DNA from: Marinobacter daqiaonensis
Lineage (GTDB): Bacteria; Pseudomonadota; Gammaproteobacteria; Pseudomonadales; Oleiphilaceae
Length of the DNA: 64,000 bases
Direction: 5' to 3'
Assembly: GCF_900115285.1 (NCBI RefSeq)
Contig: NZ_FOYW01000001.1
Location: forward strand, 124,001-188,000
Of this stretch, positions 44,503 to 52,306 are shown in pieces (the stretch's first letter is position 1; each line of letters opens with the position of its first letter). The notes under the pieces were generated by a model. That model did not search any database. It saw only the letters and a program-made list of their open reading frames with translations, and was not told the DNA's origin. The position numbers were made by a program, and so were the translations under genes.

Positions 44503-45079
44503 GCGTAATATGGGCCCGTAGCAAAGGGAGGGGATTGCCTGGCATCAGTACGCCAAAAACGAGGGGGCCGCTGAGTCGGCACGTGGTTTTCGGCTTCATC
44601 ATGATTAGCCTCATCGATGCAGAAAAAAGAGGATCGGGCGGATAACAGATCTCGCCTGTTGCACGAACGCGGACTGAACTGTGCTGGTACCTCTTTCAAC
44701 ATAGTCAAAGGGGATGGCGGTTGCTAGTGTCCCGGCCGGTTAATTCGCTGACCTACTGAGCCCCTGAAAGCCTTGAGAGCAAGGCGCGGTGTCGAAGGTT
44801 TGGTGGTTCCAAATCGAGGCGCCGCAACACAGCTCTCAAGGCTTTCAGGGGCTCCCGGAGGGCTTGCCGCTGGCGACTCTGGACCTGTGTTGTCAGCCCT
44901 TGATGTGGAACCACCACACCTGCGGACTGACGCCTTGGCCAGAGTCGCCAGCGGCAAGCAATAGGTCAGCGAATTAACCGGCGGGGACACTAGTGTCCGG
45001 GCGATCCGATCAGGCTATGGCGCGTACATGGCGATGAAGGTGGACAACGATTTTTCCCAGCCTGAGGGACATCAAACCA
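44503..45079. other. 577-base intergenic region carrying a MITE-like element
   Basis: The AsmA promoter should lie in 44503-44724, where I see nothing distinctive. The element at 44727-44990 fills most of the rest. Its small open frames look non-coding. The 90 bases at the right end lead into the DUF4174 gene. Confidence 0.6.
44727..44990. mobile_element. MITE-like element with terminal inverted repeats, flanked by TA
   Basis: The 32-base ends (44727-44758 and 44959-44990) match in 30 positions when one is reverse-complemented; both begin GTGTCCC and contain CCGGTTAATTCGCTGACCTA. Each end is bordered by TA (44725-44726, 44991-44992), as with a TA target duplication. Inside are a perfect 22-base inverted repeat (44759-44780 with 44832-44853), a perfect 18-base one (44863-44880 with 44941-44958), and a 15-base pair linking the two loops (44797-44811 with 44906-44920). 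It contains no transposase, so it would need one from elsewhere. Confidence 0.8.
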
Positions 45080-45505
45080 ATGAACATGATCAGACATACG
45101 GCCCTGTTGCTACTGGGCATTCTTGTGATCACGACAGTGGAGGCGAGGACCATGAATTCGCTCTCGGATCTGCAATGGCAAAACCGGATCATCCTGGTGG
45201 GTAACCCGGAAAGCAAAGGCGAAGCCATCGAAGCGCTGAACCGATTCCGGGACGGCATTGAGGAGCGGGACATTGCCTGGTTCGTGGTGGACGAAGAAAG
45301 TGTTGAATCGAACATCAACGGACTTACTGCGGCCCTGTCAGAAAGTGTCCGTGCCAGGCTGAATGAGGGCCAGACGGAGGTAATTCTGATCGGCAAGGAT
45401 GGCGGGGTGAAAGACCGGGGCCGTCAGCTTGACATGGACCATCTGTTTTCACTGATCGACAGCATGCCCATGAGAATCCGCGAGATGAAGCAGCAGAAAG
45501 ACTGA
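45080..45505 (+). CDS. DUF4174 domain protein, exported
   Basis: A 141-residue protein with a signal peptide (MNMIRHTALLLLGILVITTV, cleavage near VEA) and a compact thioredoxin-like DUF4174 domain: LQWQNRIILVGNP, ERDIAWFVVDEE, TEVILIGKDGGVKDRG and LFSLIDSMPMR. It has no CxxC, so it is not an ordinary thiol redox protein. The role is unknown. The start is 90 bases from the right end of the MITE-like element, which may supply or disrupt promoter sequence. Confidence 0.88.
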   Translation: MNMIRHTALLLLGILVITTVEARTMNSLSDLQWQNRIILVGNPESKGEAIEALNRFRDGIEERDIAWFVVDEESVESNINGLTAALSESVRARLNEGQTEVILIGKDGGVKDRGRQLDMDHLFSLIDSMPMRIREMKQQKD

Positions 45506-45549
45506 CCGGGAGGGCGCCCGGCCGCTCCCGGCCTTACCGGCGCCCGTCA

Positions 45550-46119
45550 TCAGAGGGTCTGTCTGGCCTTGCTTGCCAGTATCAGCATCCAGACACCGGT
45601 AAAAACGAAATCGACGCCCAGCAGAAGGCCCAGCACCCAGGGGTAGGCTTCTGTCAGCTGGAACAGGATCAGCAGGCCGAGTGCCAGCGAGAGCAGTCCT
45701 CCTGCAAGGGTCCAGCCCCAGCCGATTGCCGGTTTTACCTGGAACGCGAAAACCGTCTTGAGGATGCCGGCGATCAGCAGGAACGCGGCCACAAGGGACG
45801 TCAGCGTGATAACCCCGGCAAGGGGGTAGAACAGCATGAGCAGCCCGATGATCAGGGCCAGTACTGCCAGCCCGACGTTCAGGAAGAAGCCGCCCCAGCG
45901 TGGAATGGAAAACGACTGCACGGCCTGGGCCACGCCCGCGATCACAAACAGTACGCCAATGAAGATCTCCAGAGAGAGCGTGGCAACCCAGGGAAAGGCA
46001 ATCGCGGCGATGCCCAGTATCAGGAACACGATGCCCAACCCCATGAACCAGCGGGTATGGTCCCTGATGTCGTCGATCAGGTTGCTCTCGATTTTCACCT
46101 CATAATGTCTGGTTTCCAT
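45550..46119 (-). CDS. HdeD-family membrane protein
   Basis: A 189-residue inner-membrane protein with about six helices in three hairpins (HTRWFMGLGIVFLILGIAAI, then IFIGVLFVIAGVAQ, GLAVLALIIGLLMLFYP, ...). This is the HdeD fold, in E. coli linked to acid resistance at high cell density. AAGGAG precedes the ATG. It is followed on the same strand by the VIT-family gene upstream, and the group looks like a stress cassette. Confidence 0.88.
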   Translation of the reverse strand: METRHYEVKIESNLIDDIRDHTRWFMGLGIVFLILGIAAIAFPWVATLSLEIFIGVLFVIAGVAQAVQSFSIPRWGGFFLNVGLAVLALIIGLLMLFYPLAGVITLTSLVAAFLLIAGILKTVFAFQVKPAIGWGWTLAGGLLSLALGLLILFQLTEAYPWVLGLLLGVDFVFTGVWMLILASKARQTL

Positions 46120-46252
46120 TTCTGGCTCCTTGACTGATAGCGAGACGAGTGGCTCGTGGTCGTGTCCCGTTACAGACCGCTATGGCGTCGGACTCCGCGA
46201 ATTCAACCGGGCGCGAAATTTTCCAGGGTGACCTGCGGCCCGCTGCAGCGGC

Positions 46253-46795
46253 TTACAGCATTGCCTCTCCGTTTGTCAGCATGGAGCCGAGCAATCCCAC
46301 ACCATAAGCGACCCCCGCCGCCAGCGCCCCCACCAGCAGCATCTCCAGACCCGCCCGCCATGCCGGCAGATTGGCCACCAGGCCGCGGCCGGCGCCGACC
46401 ATAAAGAGCGTGACTAGGGTCATGGCTGCCGCCAGCGGGAACCGATAACCGTCGGGGACTGGAACGAGATAGGCCACCAGGGGGACAATGCCGGGGGTCA
46501 CAAAGCCCACAAACGTGGCCAGGCCATGGCGCATTGCCGGGGCCCGTCGGCTTCCGGACTCCCTGTCCGACGGGGTGCGCTCAGCAAGATAGTCACTGGT
46601 GGCCATTGAGAATCCGTCTGCCAGCAGCGAGGCAAAGCCCAGTATCAGCACCACGGTATTGGAAAGACCGGCCCCGGCCACGCCGGCTACTATGGCGAAC
46701 GTGGTGATCAGGCCATCATTGGCACCGTAGATGAAATCCGGCAGGAAGCGCCGGATAACCGTTTTCCGGCTTCGGCTGGGCGAATTATCCGACAT
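46253..46795 (-). CDS. VIT1/CCC1-family transporter
   Basis: A 180-residue membrane protein that begins with the family signature FLPDFIYGANDGLITTFAIVAGVAGAG (residues about 17-43) and continues with GFASLLADGFSMATSDYLAERT, whose Asp and Glu line the metal path in Fe/Mn vacuolar transporters. At 180 residues it lacks the long cytosolic metal-binding insert of plant VIT1. It likely exports Fe or Mn. AGGAGAGG lies upstream of the ATG. It sits 59 bases from the YciC gene. Confidence 0.88.
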   Translation of the reverse strand: MSDNSPSRSRKTVIRRFLPDFIYGANDGLITTFAIVAGVAGAGLSNTVVLILGFASLLADGFSMATSDYLAERTPSDRESGSRRAPAMRHGLATFVGFVTPGIVPLVAYLVPVPDGYRFPLAAAMTLVTLFMVGAGRGLVANLPAWRAGLEMLLVGALAAGVAYGVGLLGSMLTNGEAML

Positions 46796-46854
46796 GGACC
46801 ACCTCTCCTGCGAGAGGAATTCCCTGAAGGGGAACCCCGTAACGCGATACGGAT

Positions 46855-47550
46855 TCAGGACTCACTGTCACCGGCCTCCGGGGGTTGCTGCGGCTTGACT
46901 GTGTCGTAAATCCGGAACGCGAAGATGGTGTAGAGCGCTCCGAAGAGTGAGACCAGGGCGTTGAGTATTCCGCCAATAAACCAGTAAGCCAGAGTGTCGG
47001 GACTGACCATGAACTCCAGCAGGGCGTATGGCAGGTACAGGACAAACGTGATCAGAACAAAACCCCCCGCCAGGTGCCACATATGCTCCCGGGTCAGTTG
47101 CCAGCTCTGTTTGATGGCGTTGAAGGGGTCATAGCCGTCCAGCAGCAGTTCGAATTCCGCGAAGGCGTACCGTGCCGCGAGGATAATGCCCGGCACGATC
47201 AGCAGAAAAAGCCCGAACATCACGGCGGCGCCCACCAGCACGGTCACGAACAGGTAGCGTGACCAGTTCGCCATGGCCAGTCTCCAGGCGGTCCTGTTAT
47301 CGATGGATTCGCGCCTGAGCACCGAGGCGATATAGAACACCAGCCCGCCAGCGTAGACAGGGTAGATCAGCAAAGCCACGATCATCAGGATCAGTTGATC
47401 CGACATGGCCAGTTCGTCGCCGATGAAGAAGTGCTGGTAGAACGTGGCAAACAGCTCGAAGGGTATGATGATCGGCAGAATTATCGCCGCGATCGGGTAG
47501 AAATGCTGCCTGAAGAAGATGACACTGTCCGATATGAGAGTCCTGAACAT
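46855..47550 (-). CDS. YciC-family (UPF0259) inner-membrane protein
   Basis: A 231-residue protein with about six hydrophobic helices. It contains the YciC-type pattern DSVIFFRQHFYPIAAIILP, IVPGIILAARYAFAEFELLL and PFNAIKQSWQLTREHMW. The IVPGIILAARY segment is very typical of this family of unknown function. AGGAAC precedes the ATG. Same strand as the VIT and HdeD genes. Confidence 0.87.
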   Translation of the reverse strand: MFRTLISDSVIFFRQHFYPIAAIILPIIIPFELFATFYQHFFIGDELAMSDQLILMIVALLIYPVYAGGLVFYIASVLRRESIDNRTAWRLAMANWSRYLFVTVLVGAAVMFGLFLLIVPGIILAARYAFAEFELLLDGYDPFNAIKQSWQLTREHMWHLAGGFVLITFVLYLPYALLEFMVSPDTLAYWFIGGILNALVSLFGALYTIFAFRIYDTVKPQQPPEAGDSES

Positions 47551-47613
47551 CCGGGTTCCTATTGTCTGTCGGTGTATCGGTAGGTTTATATCAGTAAATA
47601 CGCACGATTGACG

Positions 47614-48492
47614 TTACTCTGCGAAAAAACGGATCAGTTCCCCCGTCACCGGGACCGGCGCCTCTTCCGGCAGAAAGTGGCCGCAGTCCAGGGCCCGGCC
47701 TTCAACCTGGCCGGCATACTGTCGCCAGACCCCGAGCACGTCATAGGTTCGGTTCACAAAACCCTGGCTGCCCCATAACACCAGCAAGGGACACCGGACC
47801 GGATTCTCCAGGTCCTGTTCGTCGTGCTCCAGATCCACGGTGGCGGCAGCGCGATAATCCTCGCAGGTGGCGTGGATGGTTTCCGGTCTCCGGAAGCAGC
47901 GCTGGTATTCGGCTACCGCGTTTTCGTCGAAGTGTGCGCCGGGGGCGCTCCATCGCCGGAGTTTTTCCGACAGGTAGTAATCGGGGTCGGAACCGATCAT
48001 TCGCTCCGGCAGGCCATCCGGCTGGATCAGGAAAAACCAGTGGTAGTAACCGGTGGCGAAATGCTCGTCGGTGGTCCTGAACATGTGAAGCGTGGGCACA
48101 ATGTCCATCACACAGGCCTTCCGGATCCTCTCGGGATAGTCCAGCGCCAGCCGGTGGGTGACCCGCGCGCCCCGGTCGTGCCCCGCCACGAAGAATCGGT
48201 CATGGCCGAGATCCGTCATGAGCTCGGCCATGTCCCGGGCCATGGCCCGTTTGGAGTACGGGGCATGGTCCGGGGTACTCACAGGCACGGAACTGTCGCC
48301 ATATCCGCGCAGATCGGGACAGATCACATGGAAATGGCGGGCCAGCTCAGGAGCCGCCTGGTGCCACATGGCATGGGTTTGCGGATAGCCGTGCAGCAGC
48401 AGCAGGGGAGGACCGGAGCCCCCATGAACCAGGTTGATCTCCGCTTCGGTGGTCTTTATCCGGATTTCTTCAAAGTCTCCTGGAAACAGCAA
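47614..48492 (-). CDS. Haloacetate (fluoroacetate) dehalogenase-like alpha/beta hydrolase
   Basis: A 292-residue hydrolase. With the TTG at 48492 as start (GGAG eight bases upstream) the residues align with characterised fluoroacetate dehalogenase RPA1163 at a constant offset of four: nucleophile Asp106 and carboxylate-binding Arg107 and Arg110 (HDRGAR), acid Asp130 (MDIVPT), halide pocket His151-Trp152 (YYHWFF) and Trp181. A catalytic His follows in GHFLPEEAP and the pocket Tyr in CEDYRA. By family it hydrolyses the C-F bond of fluoroacetate or other haloacetates to glycolate. The frame is open to 48519; the start is the uncertain part. Confidence 0.88.
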   Translation of the reverse strand: MLFPGDFEEIRIKTTEAEINLVHGGSGPPLLLLHGYPQTHAMWHQAAPELARHFHVICPDLRGYGDSSVPVSTPDHAPYSKRAMARDMAELMTDLGHDRFFVAGHDRGARVTHRLALDYPERIRKACVMDIVPTLHMFRTTDEHFATGYYHWFFLIQPDGLPERMIGSDPDYYLSEKLRRWSAPGAHFDENAVAEYQRCFRRPETIHATCEDYRAAATVDLEHDEQDLENPVRCPLLVLWGSQGFVNRTYDVLGVWRQYAGQVEGRALDCGHFLPEEAPVPVTGELIRFFAE

Positions 48493-48589
48493 GCTTTTAT
48501 CTCCGTGGCTGACACACAATCGATCCGTTCATGGGACTGTATTATGGCTCAAATCGCTGGGATCAAGTCCATCCGCTGCCGGATCCCCC

Positions 48590-50179
48590 TTACACCACCA
48601 TTCCCAGGTTTCTCAGGTAATCATCATAGCTGCCACTGAAGTCGGTCACTCCGTTTTCCGACAGTTCGATGATGCGGGTGGCCAGGCTGGATACGAAAGC
48701 CCGGTCATGACTGACGAAGATCAACGTGCCCGGATAGTTCTCCAGGGCCAGGTTGAGGGCTTCGATGGATTCCATGTCCAGGTGGTTGGTGGGCTCGTCC
48801 ATGACCAGCACGTTGGGCTTCTGCAGGATCAGTTTGCCGAACAGCATGCGACCCTGCTCACCGCCGGAGATCACCCGCACCGACTTGGCGATGTCGTCGG
48901 CGGAAAACAGCATGCGGCCCAGGGTTCCACGTACCAGCTGCTCGCCCCCGTCCGTCCATTGCGCCATCCAGTCGAAGAGGTTGTCGTCGCGGGCAAAGTC
49001 GTCGCCGTGTTCCTGGGCAAAATAGCCCACGTCGGCGGCGTCCGCCCACTTGACCGTCCCGCCACGGGGCGCCAGGTCGTCTACCAGCGTGCGGAGCATG
49101 GTGGTCTTGCCAATGCCGTTGGGGCCGATGATGGCGACCCGTTCGCCGGCCTCGATCTGGAGGCTGAGGTTCCGGAACAGTGTTTCCTCGTCGAAGCCCT
49201 GGCTGACCTTGTCCATAACCACGGCCTGGCGGTGGAGTTTACGGTTCTGGTCGAAGCGGATGAACGGGCTTACGCGGCTGGAGGGACGGACTTCCTCCAG
49301 CTGGATCTTGTCGATCTGACGGGCACGGCTGGTGGCCTGCTTGGCCTTGGACGCATTGGCGGAAAAACGGCTGACAAAGGTCTGTAACTCCGCGATCTGG
49401 GCCTTCTTCTTGGCATTGTCCGCCTGGACACGTTCCCGGGCCATGGTCGCAGCGGTCATGTATTCGTCATAGTTGCCGGGGAACTGGCGCAGTTCACCGT
49501 AATCCAGATCCGCCATGTGGGTACATACACTGTTCAGAAAGTGACGGTCGTGGGAGATGATGATGATGGTACTTTCCCGGGCGATCAGGATCTGCTCCAG
49601 CCAGCCGATGGTGTTGATGTCCAGGTGGTTGGTGGGCTCATCCAGCAACAGTATATCCGGATCGGAGAACAGGGCCTGGGCCAGCAGCACCCGCAGCTTC
49701 CAGCCCGGAGCAATCTCGCTCATGGGGCCGGTGTGCTGCTCCAGGGGAATGCCCAGCCCCATGAGGAGCTCGCCGGCACGGGACTCGGCGGTGTAGCCAT
49801 CGAGTTCCGCGTATTCGTTCTCCAGCTCACCAATGGCCATGCCATCCTCTTCGGACATCTCTTCCTTGCCGTAGATGCGCTCCCGTTCCGCATGGACCCG
49901 CCACAGATCCTCGTGGCCCATGATAACCGTATCGAGTACCGTGAAGTCCTCATAGGCGAACTGGTCCTGGCGGAGCTTACCCAGACGCACGCCCGGCGCC
50001 AGCATGACCTGGCCGCTGCTGGGCTCAAGCTCCCCGCCAAGAATTTTCATGAAGGTGGACTTGCCGGAGCCGTTGGCGCCGATCAGGCCATAGCGGTTGC
50101 CACCGCCAAACTTGACGGAAACATTTTCAAACAGGGGCTTCGCCCCGAATTGCATGGTTATATTCGCGGTAGAGATCAA
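48590..50179 (-). CDS. ybiT: ABC-F family ATPase YbiT
   Basis: A soluble twin-ATPase translation factor that binds ribosomes. It has 529 residues. Domain 1 has GANGSGKST and the degenerate signature [11 protein letters not shown], and Walker [12 protein letters not shown]. The linker (about 240-310) is rich in Arg, Lys and Gln. Domain 2 has [16 protein letters not shown] and [32 protein letters not shown] and the SEIAPG signature match E. coli YbiT closely. The start is a TTG equivalent to the E. coli start, with a weak AGGA upstream. Confidence 0.92.
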   Translation of the reverse strand: MISTANITMQFGAKPLFENVSVKFGGGNRYGLIGANGSGKSTFMKILGGELEPSSGQVMLAPGVRLGKLRQDQFAYEDFTVLDTVIMGHEDLWRVHAERERIYGKEEMSEEDGMAIGELENEYAELDGYTAESRAGELLMGLGIPLEQHTGPMSEIAPGWKLRVLLAQALFSDPDILLLDEPTNHLDINTIGWLEQILIARESTIIIISHDRHFLNSVCTHMADLDYGELRQFPGNYDEYMTAATMARERVQADNAKKKAQIAELQTFVSRFSANASKAKQATSRARQIDKIQLEEVRPSSRVSPFIRFDQNRKLHRQAVVMDKVSQGFDEETLFRNLSLQIEAGERVAIIGPNGIGKTTMLRTLVDDLAPRGGTVKWADAADVGYFAQEHGDDFARDDNLFDWMAQWTDGGEQLVRGTLGRMLFSADDIAKSVRVISGGEQGRMLFGKLILQKPNVLVMDEPTNHLDMESIEALNLALENYPGTLIFVSHDRAFVSSLATRIIELSENGVTDFSGSYDDYLRNLGMVV

Positions 50180-50434
50180 AAGAGACAGTCCTGGAGGGAA
50201 GAGCGATTGCAGCCACCGTCGGGCAACGGCAATAGCGGAAAAATTGGTCGCGTAGTGTACAGGCTATTGAGGAGGAGTCATAGGCGGCCTGACTCGGGAA
50301 ATGCCGCTACGACTCTGCTCTTTCCGGGAAAGGCGTTCGTCGGCGACTGCATCCGGTGCAGGCACCATTCCCCCTTCCGGAAAACGATGCCTGCGCCCGG
50401 TCTATAGCTTGAAACTAAAGTCCGGGATGCCCGC

Positions 50435-51220
50435 TCAGTTTGCCGGCAGTTTTGCGTAGGCGTGACCGCCATCCACGGCAATGGTGTCGCCCACCACGTA
50501 ATCGCCCGCCCTTGAGGCGAGGTAGATGGCGGCGCCGGCCATATCCTCGTCAGTACCCACCCGGCCAAGCGGTGTCTTCCTGGCCACTTCATCAGCCTCG
50601 TCCCGGGCCGTGCGATTCATTTCCGACGGGAATGGGCCCGGGGCAATGGCACTCACCACAATACGATCCTCGATCAGTTTTGCGGCTATCCGGCGGGTCA
50701 GGAAGATCAGGCCGGACTTGGAGGCATGGTAGGAATAGGTTTCCCAGGGATTCAGGCGGATGCCGTCGATTGAGGCGATATTGATCACCTTGGCGGGCTG
50801 CTGGTCGGAGGCACCGGCTTTCAGCATTCCATGGAGGGCCTGGGTCAGGAAGAACGGTGACTTCAGGTTCAGGTCCATGACCTTGTCCCAGCCGTGCTCT
50901 GGAAACTCGTCGAAGTCGGCGCCCCAGGCAGCACCGGCGTTGTTGACCAGGATGTCCAGGTGATCTTCCTGGGCCTTCAGCTTTTCGGTGAGCTCCCGGC
51001 AGCCTTCCACCGTTGAGATATCCTGGGGCAGGGAGATACACATGCCGTTGCCCTTGGAGAGTTCCTCAGCGGTCGCGTCGCACTGGTCCGCCTTGCGCGA
51101 GGAGATATACACCTTCGCACCCTGGGCGATAAAGCCCGCGGCAATCATCTTGCCAATGCCGCGGGATCCCCCGGTTACCAGCGCCGTACGGCCTTTCAGG
51201 GAAAACAGGTTCTCAAACAT
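50435..51220 (-). CDS. SDR-family oxidoreductase
   Basis: A 261-residue short-chain dehydrogenase/reductase. It has the cofactor motif TGGSRGIGK, NNAG, the catalytic Ser in NIASIDG, and YSYHASKSG with catalytic Tyr and Lys. IAPGPFPSEMNR is the active-site flap. Overall it resembles the RhlG / beta-ketoacyl-reductase branch, but the substrate is unknown. GGAGA precedes the ATG at 51220. A weak inverted repeat (50358-50364 with 50388-50394) lies after the stop. Confidence 0.9.
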   Translation of the reverse strand: MFENLFSLKGRTALVTGGSRGIGKMIAAGFIAQGAKVYISSRKADQCDATAEELSKGNGMCISLPQDISTVEGCRELTEKLKAQEDHLDILVNNAGAAWGADFDEFPEHGWDKVMDLNLKSPFFLTQALHGMLKAGASDQQPAKVINIASIDGIRLNPWETYSYHASKSGLIFLTRRIAAKLIEDRIVVSAIAPGPFPSEMNRTARDEADEVARKTPLGRVGTDEDMAGAAIYLASRAGDYVVGDTIAVDGGHAYAKLPAN

Positions 51221-51592
51221 TGTTGTGTCTCCATTGGTTAATTTTTGTCATGGTTTCATGCAGATACAGGGGGCGCCATTCGCGCTCACTGCAAACGGTC
51301 GACAGGCAAAGGTAGCACTGCTGGCGGGATTGTTCACCACCTGATGATGAGTAGGGCGGGTGGGCGCCCATGATATGGCAATCTCCGGGGGCGGGCCGGC
51401 TCGACAGAAATGCCAGCGAAAACGACGACGGTACGGCCAGCCTGTCATGAAAAAAGCCAAGCCATGTGTTTGCGCCGTACCGTGAAGAGGCTGGCGAGGA
51501 ACTGGAATTCATTGCCCGGGAGCTGGACGACATTTTCGAGGCGATTGGCAGGGAAGCAACTCAAAGGTAGCGCATCCGGCCTCGCCGGCTGC
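51221..51592. other. Intergenic stretch with a possible frameshifted small gene
   Basis: A 372-base gap. Its left part should hold the SDR promoter. The right part contains the plus-strand remnant described at 51447-51569. Nothing else is evident. Confidence 0.4.
51447..51569 (+). pseudogene. Possible small acidic gene with a one-base frameshift
   Basis: An ATG at 51447 is followed by six A bases and then CCAAGCC. With one A fewer, the frame would continue HVFAPYREEAGEELEFIARE and LDDIFEAIGREATQR to a stop at 51569, about 40 acidic, natural-looking residues. As written, the ATG frame stops after 12 codons. It could be a decayed gene, a slippage site, a sequencing slip, or chance. Confidence 0.3.
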
Positions 51593-52258
51593 TCACGGGT
51601 TGCCGTGAGTGACGGGGAGGTGGCCGGTTTTCACCCAGATAATGGTTTCCTGTTCCACGAACGGGTGGTGCTGACTCAGGTGGGGGCTGCGTGTCCACGT
51701 GCCTGCGGGGTAGCGACCGTGTTCATCACAGAACTCACCCGAAAGGACGAAAATCTCCTCGCCGCCAAAATGACGGTGGGGCTGGAACTTCTCGCGGGTG
51801 GGCCACTTCACCAGCGCCACATGCTCGTGCTCGAACTCGTGTAGGGGCATCACTTCCAGCCCTCCGATTCCGGGCAGCCACGGTGTGGTCCGTGTATCCA
51901 CCCGTACCCGGGCCTGGTCGCCAGGGGCGAACTGATGCAGCTTGACCAGCAGCGTACAACCTTCCCGCGAGAAGGGCGCATGGCCACTTCCCGGCGGATT
52001 GCGGAAGTAGGTGCCGGCGGGAAAATCTCCGGTTTCATCGGAGAATACCCCCTCCAGCACCAGGATTTCCTCGCCGAGGGGGTGTTCGTGGCGTTGGAAA
52101 CTGGCGCCGGGCTCGTAACGTACCACGCTGGTGGCATGGCCCCGCTCCGCCTCCTGCCTCGCCAGAGGCTTGCGCAGTACGCCGCCGGCCGGACTGGGAA
52201 TCCAGTCCTGCCGGTTGGTGTCGATGACCACCCTGCGGTCGAAGTCCATGTTCAGCAT
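51593..52258 (-). CDS. Double-cupin protein (ChrR cupin-like)
   Basis: A 221-residue protein with two cupin repeats. Each has the pattern RHEHPLGEEILVLEGVFSDE ... PAGTYFRNPPGSGHAPFS and RHFGGEEIFVLSGEFCDEHG ... PAGTWTRSPHLSQHHPF, with His and Glu positions that bind a metal (usually Zn). This resembles the cupin half of the ChrR anti-sigma factors, but the zinc-binding anti-sigma domain is missing. The ATG at 52258 is chosen because GGGGG lies seven bases upstream. The function may be sensing or sequestering oxidised compounds; it is not known. Confidence 0.85.
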   Translation of the reverse strand: MLNMDFDRRVVIDTNRQDWIPSPAGGVLRKPLARQEAERGHATSVVRYEPGASFQRHEHPLGEEILVLEGVFSDETGDFPAGTYFRNPPGSGHAPFSREGCTLLVKLHQFAPGDQARVRVDTRTTPWLPGIGGLEVMPLHEFEHEHVALVKWPTREKFQPHRHFGGEEIFVLSGEFCDEHGRYPAGTWTRSPHLSQHHPFVEQETIIWVKTGHLPVTHGNP

Positions 52259-52306
52259 CTCTGATCCCCCAGTCATGAATTTGGTAAGATGCTTACGTAA
52301 CCGGCG

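Noticed and set aside
44724..44990. Small open frames inside the MITE-like element
   Set aside because: They follow the inverted repeats, lack ribosome sites and show no protein-like pattern.
50358..50394. Terminator after the SDR gene
   Set aside because: The GCAGGCA/TGCCTGC repeat has a 23-base loop and no T run.
51593..52258. ChrR anti-sigma factor of an ECF sigma pair
   Set aside because: Only the cupin part is present. The zinc-binding anti-sigma domain and a sigma factor gene are both missing.
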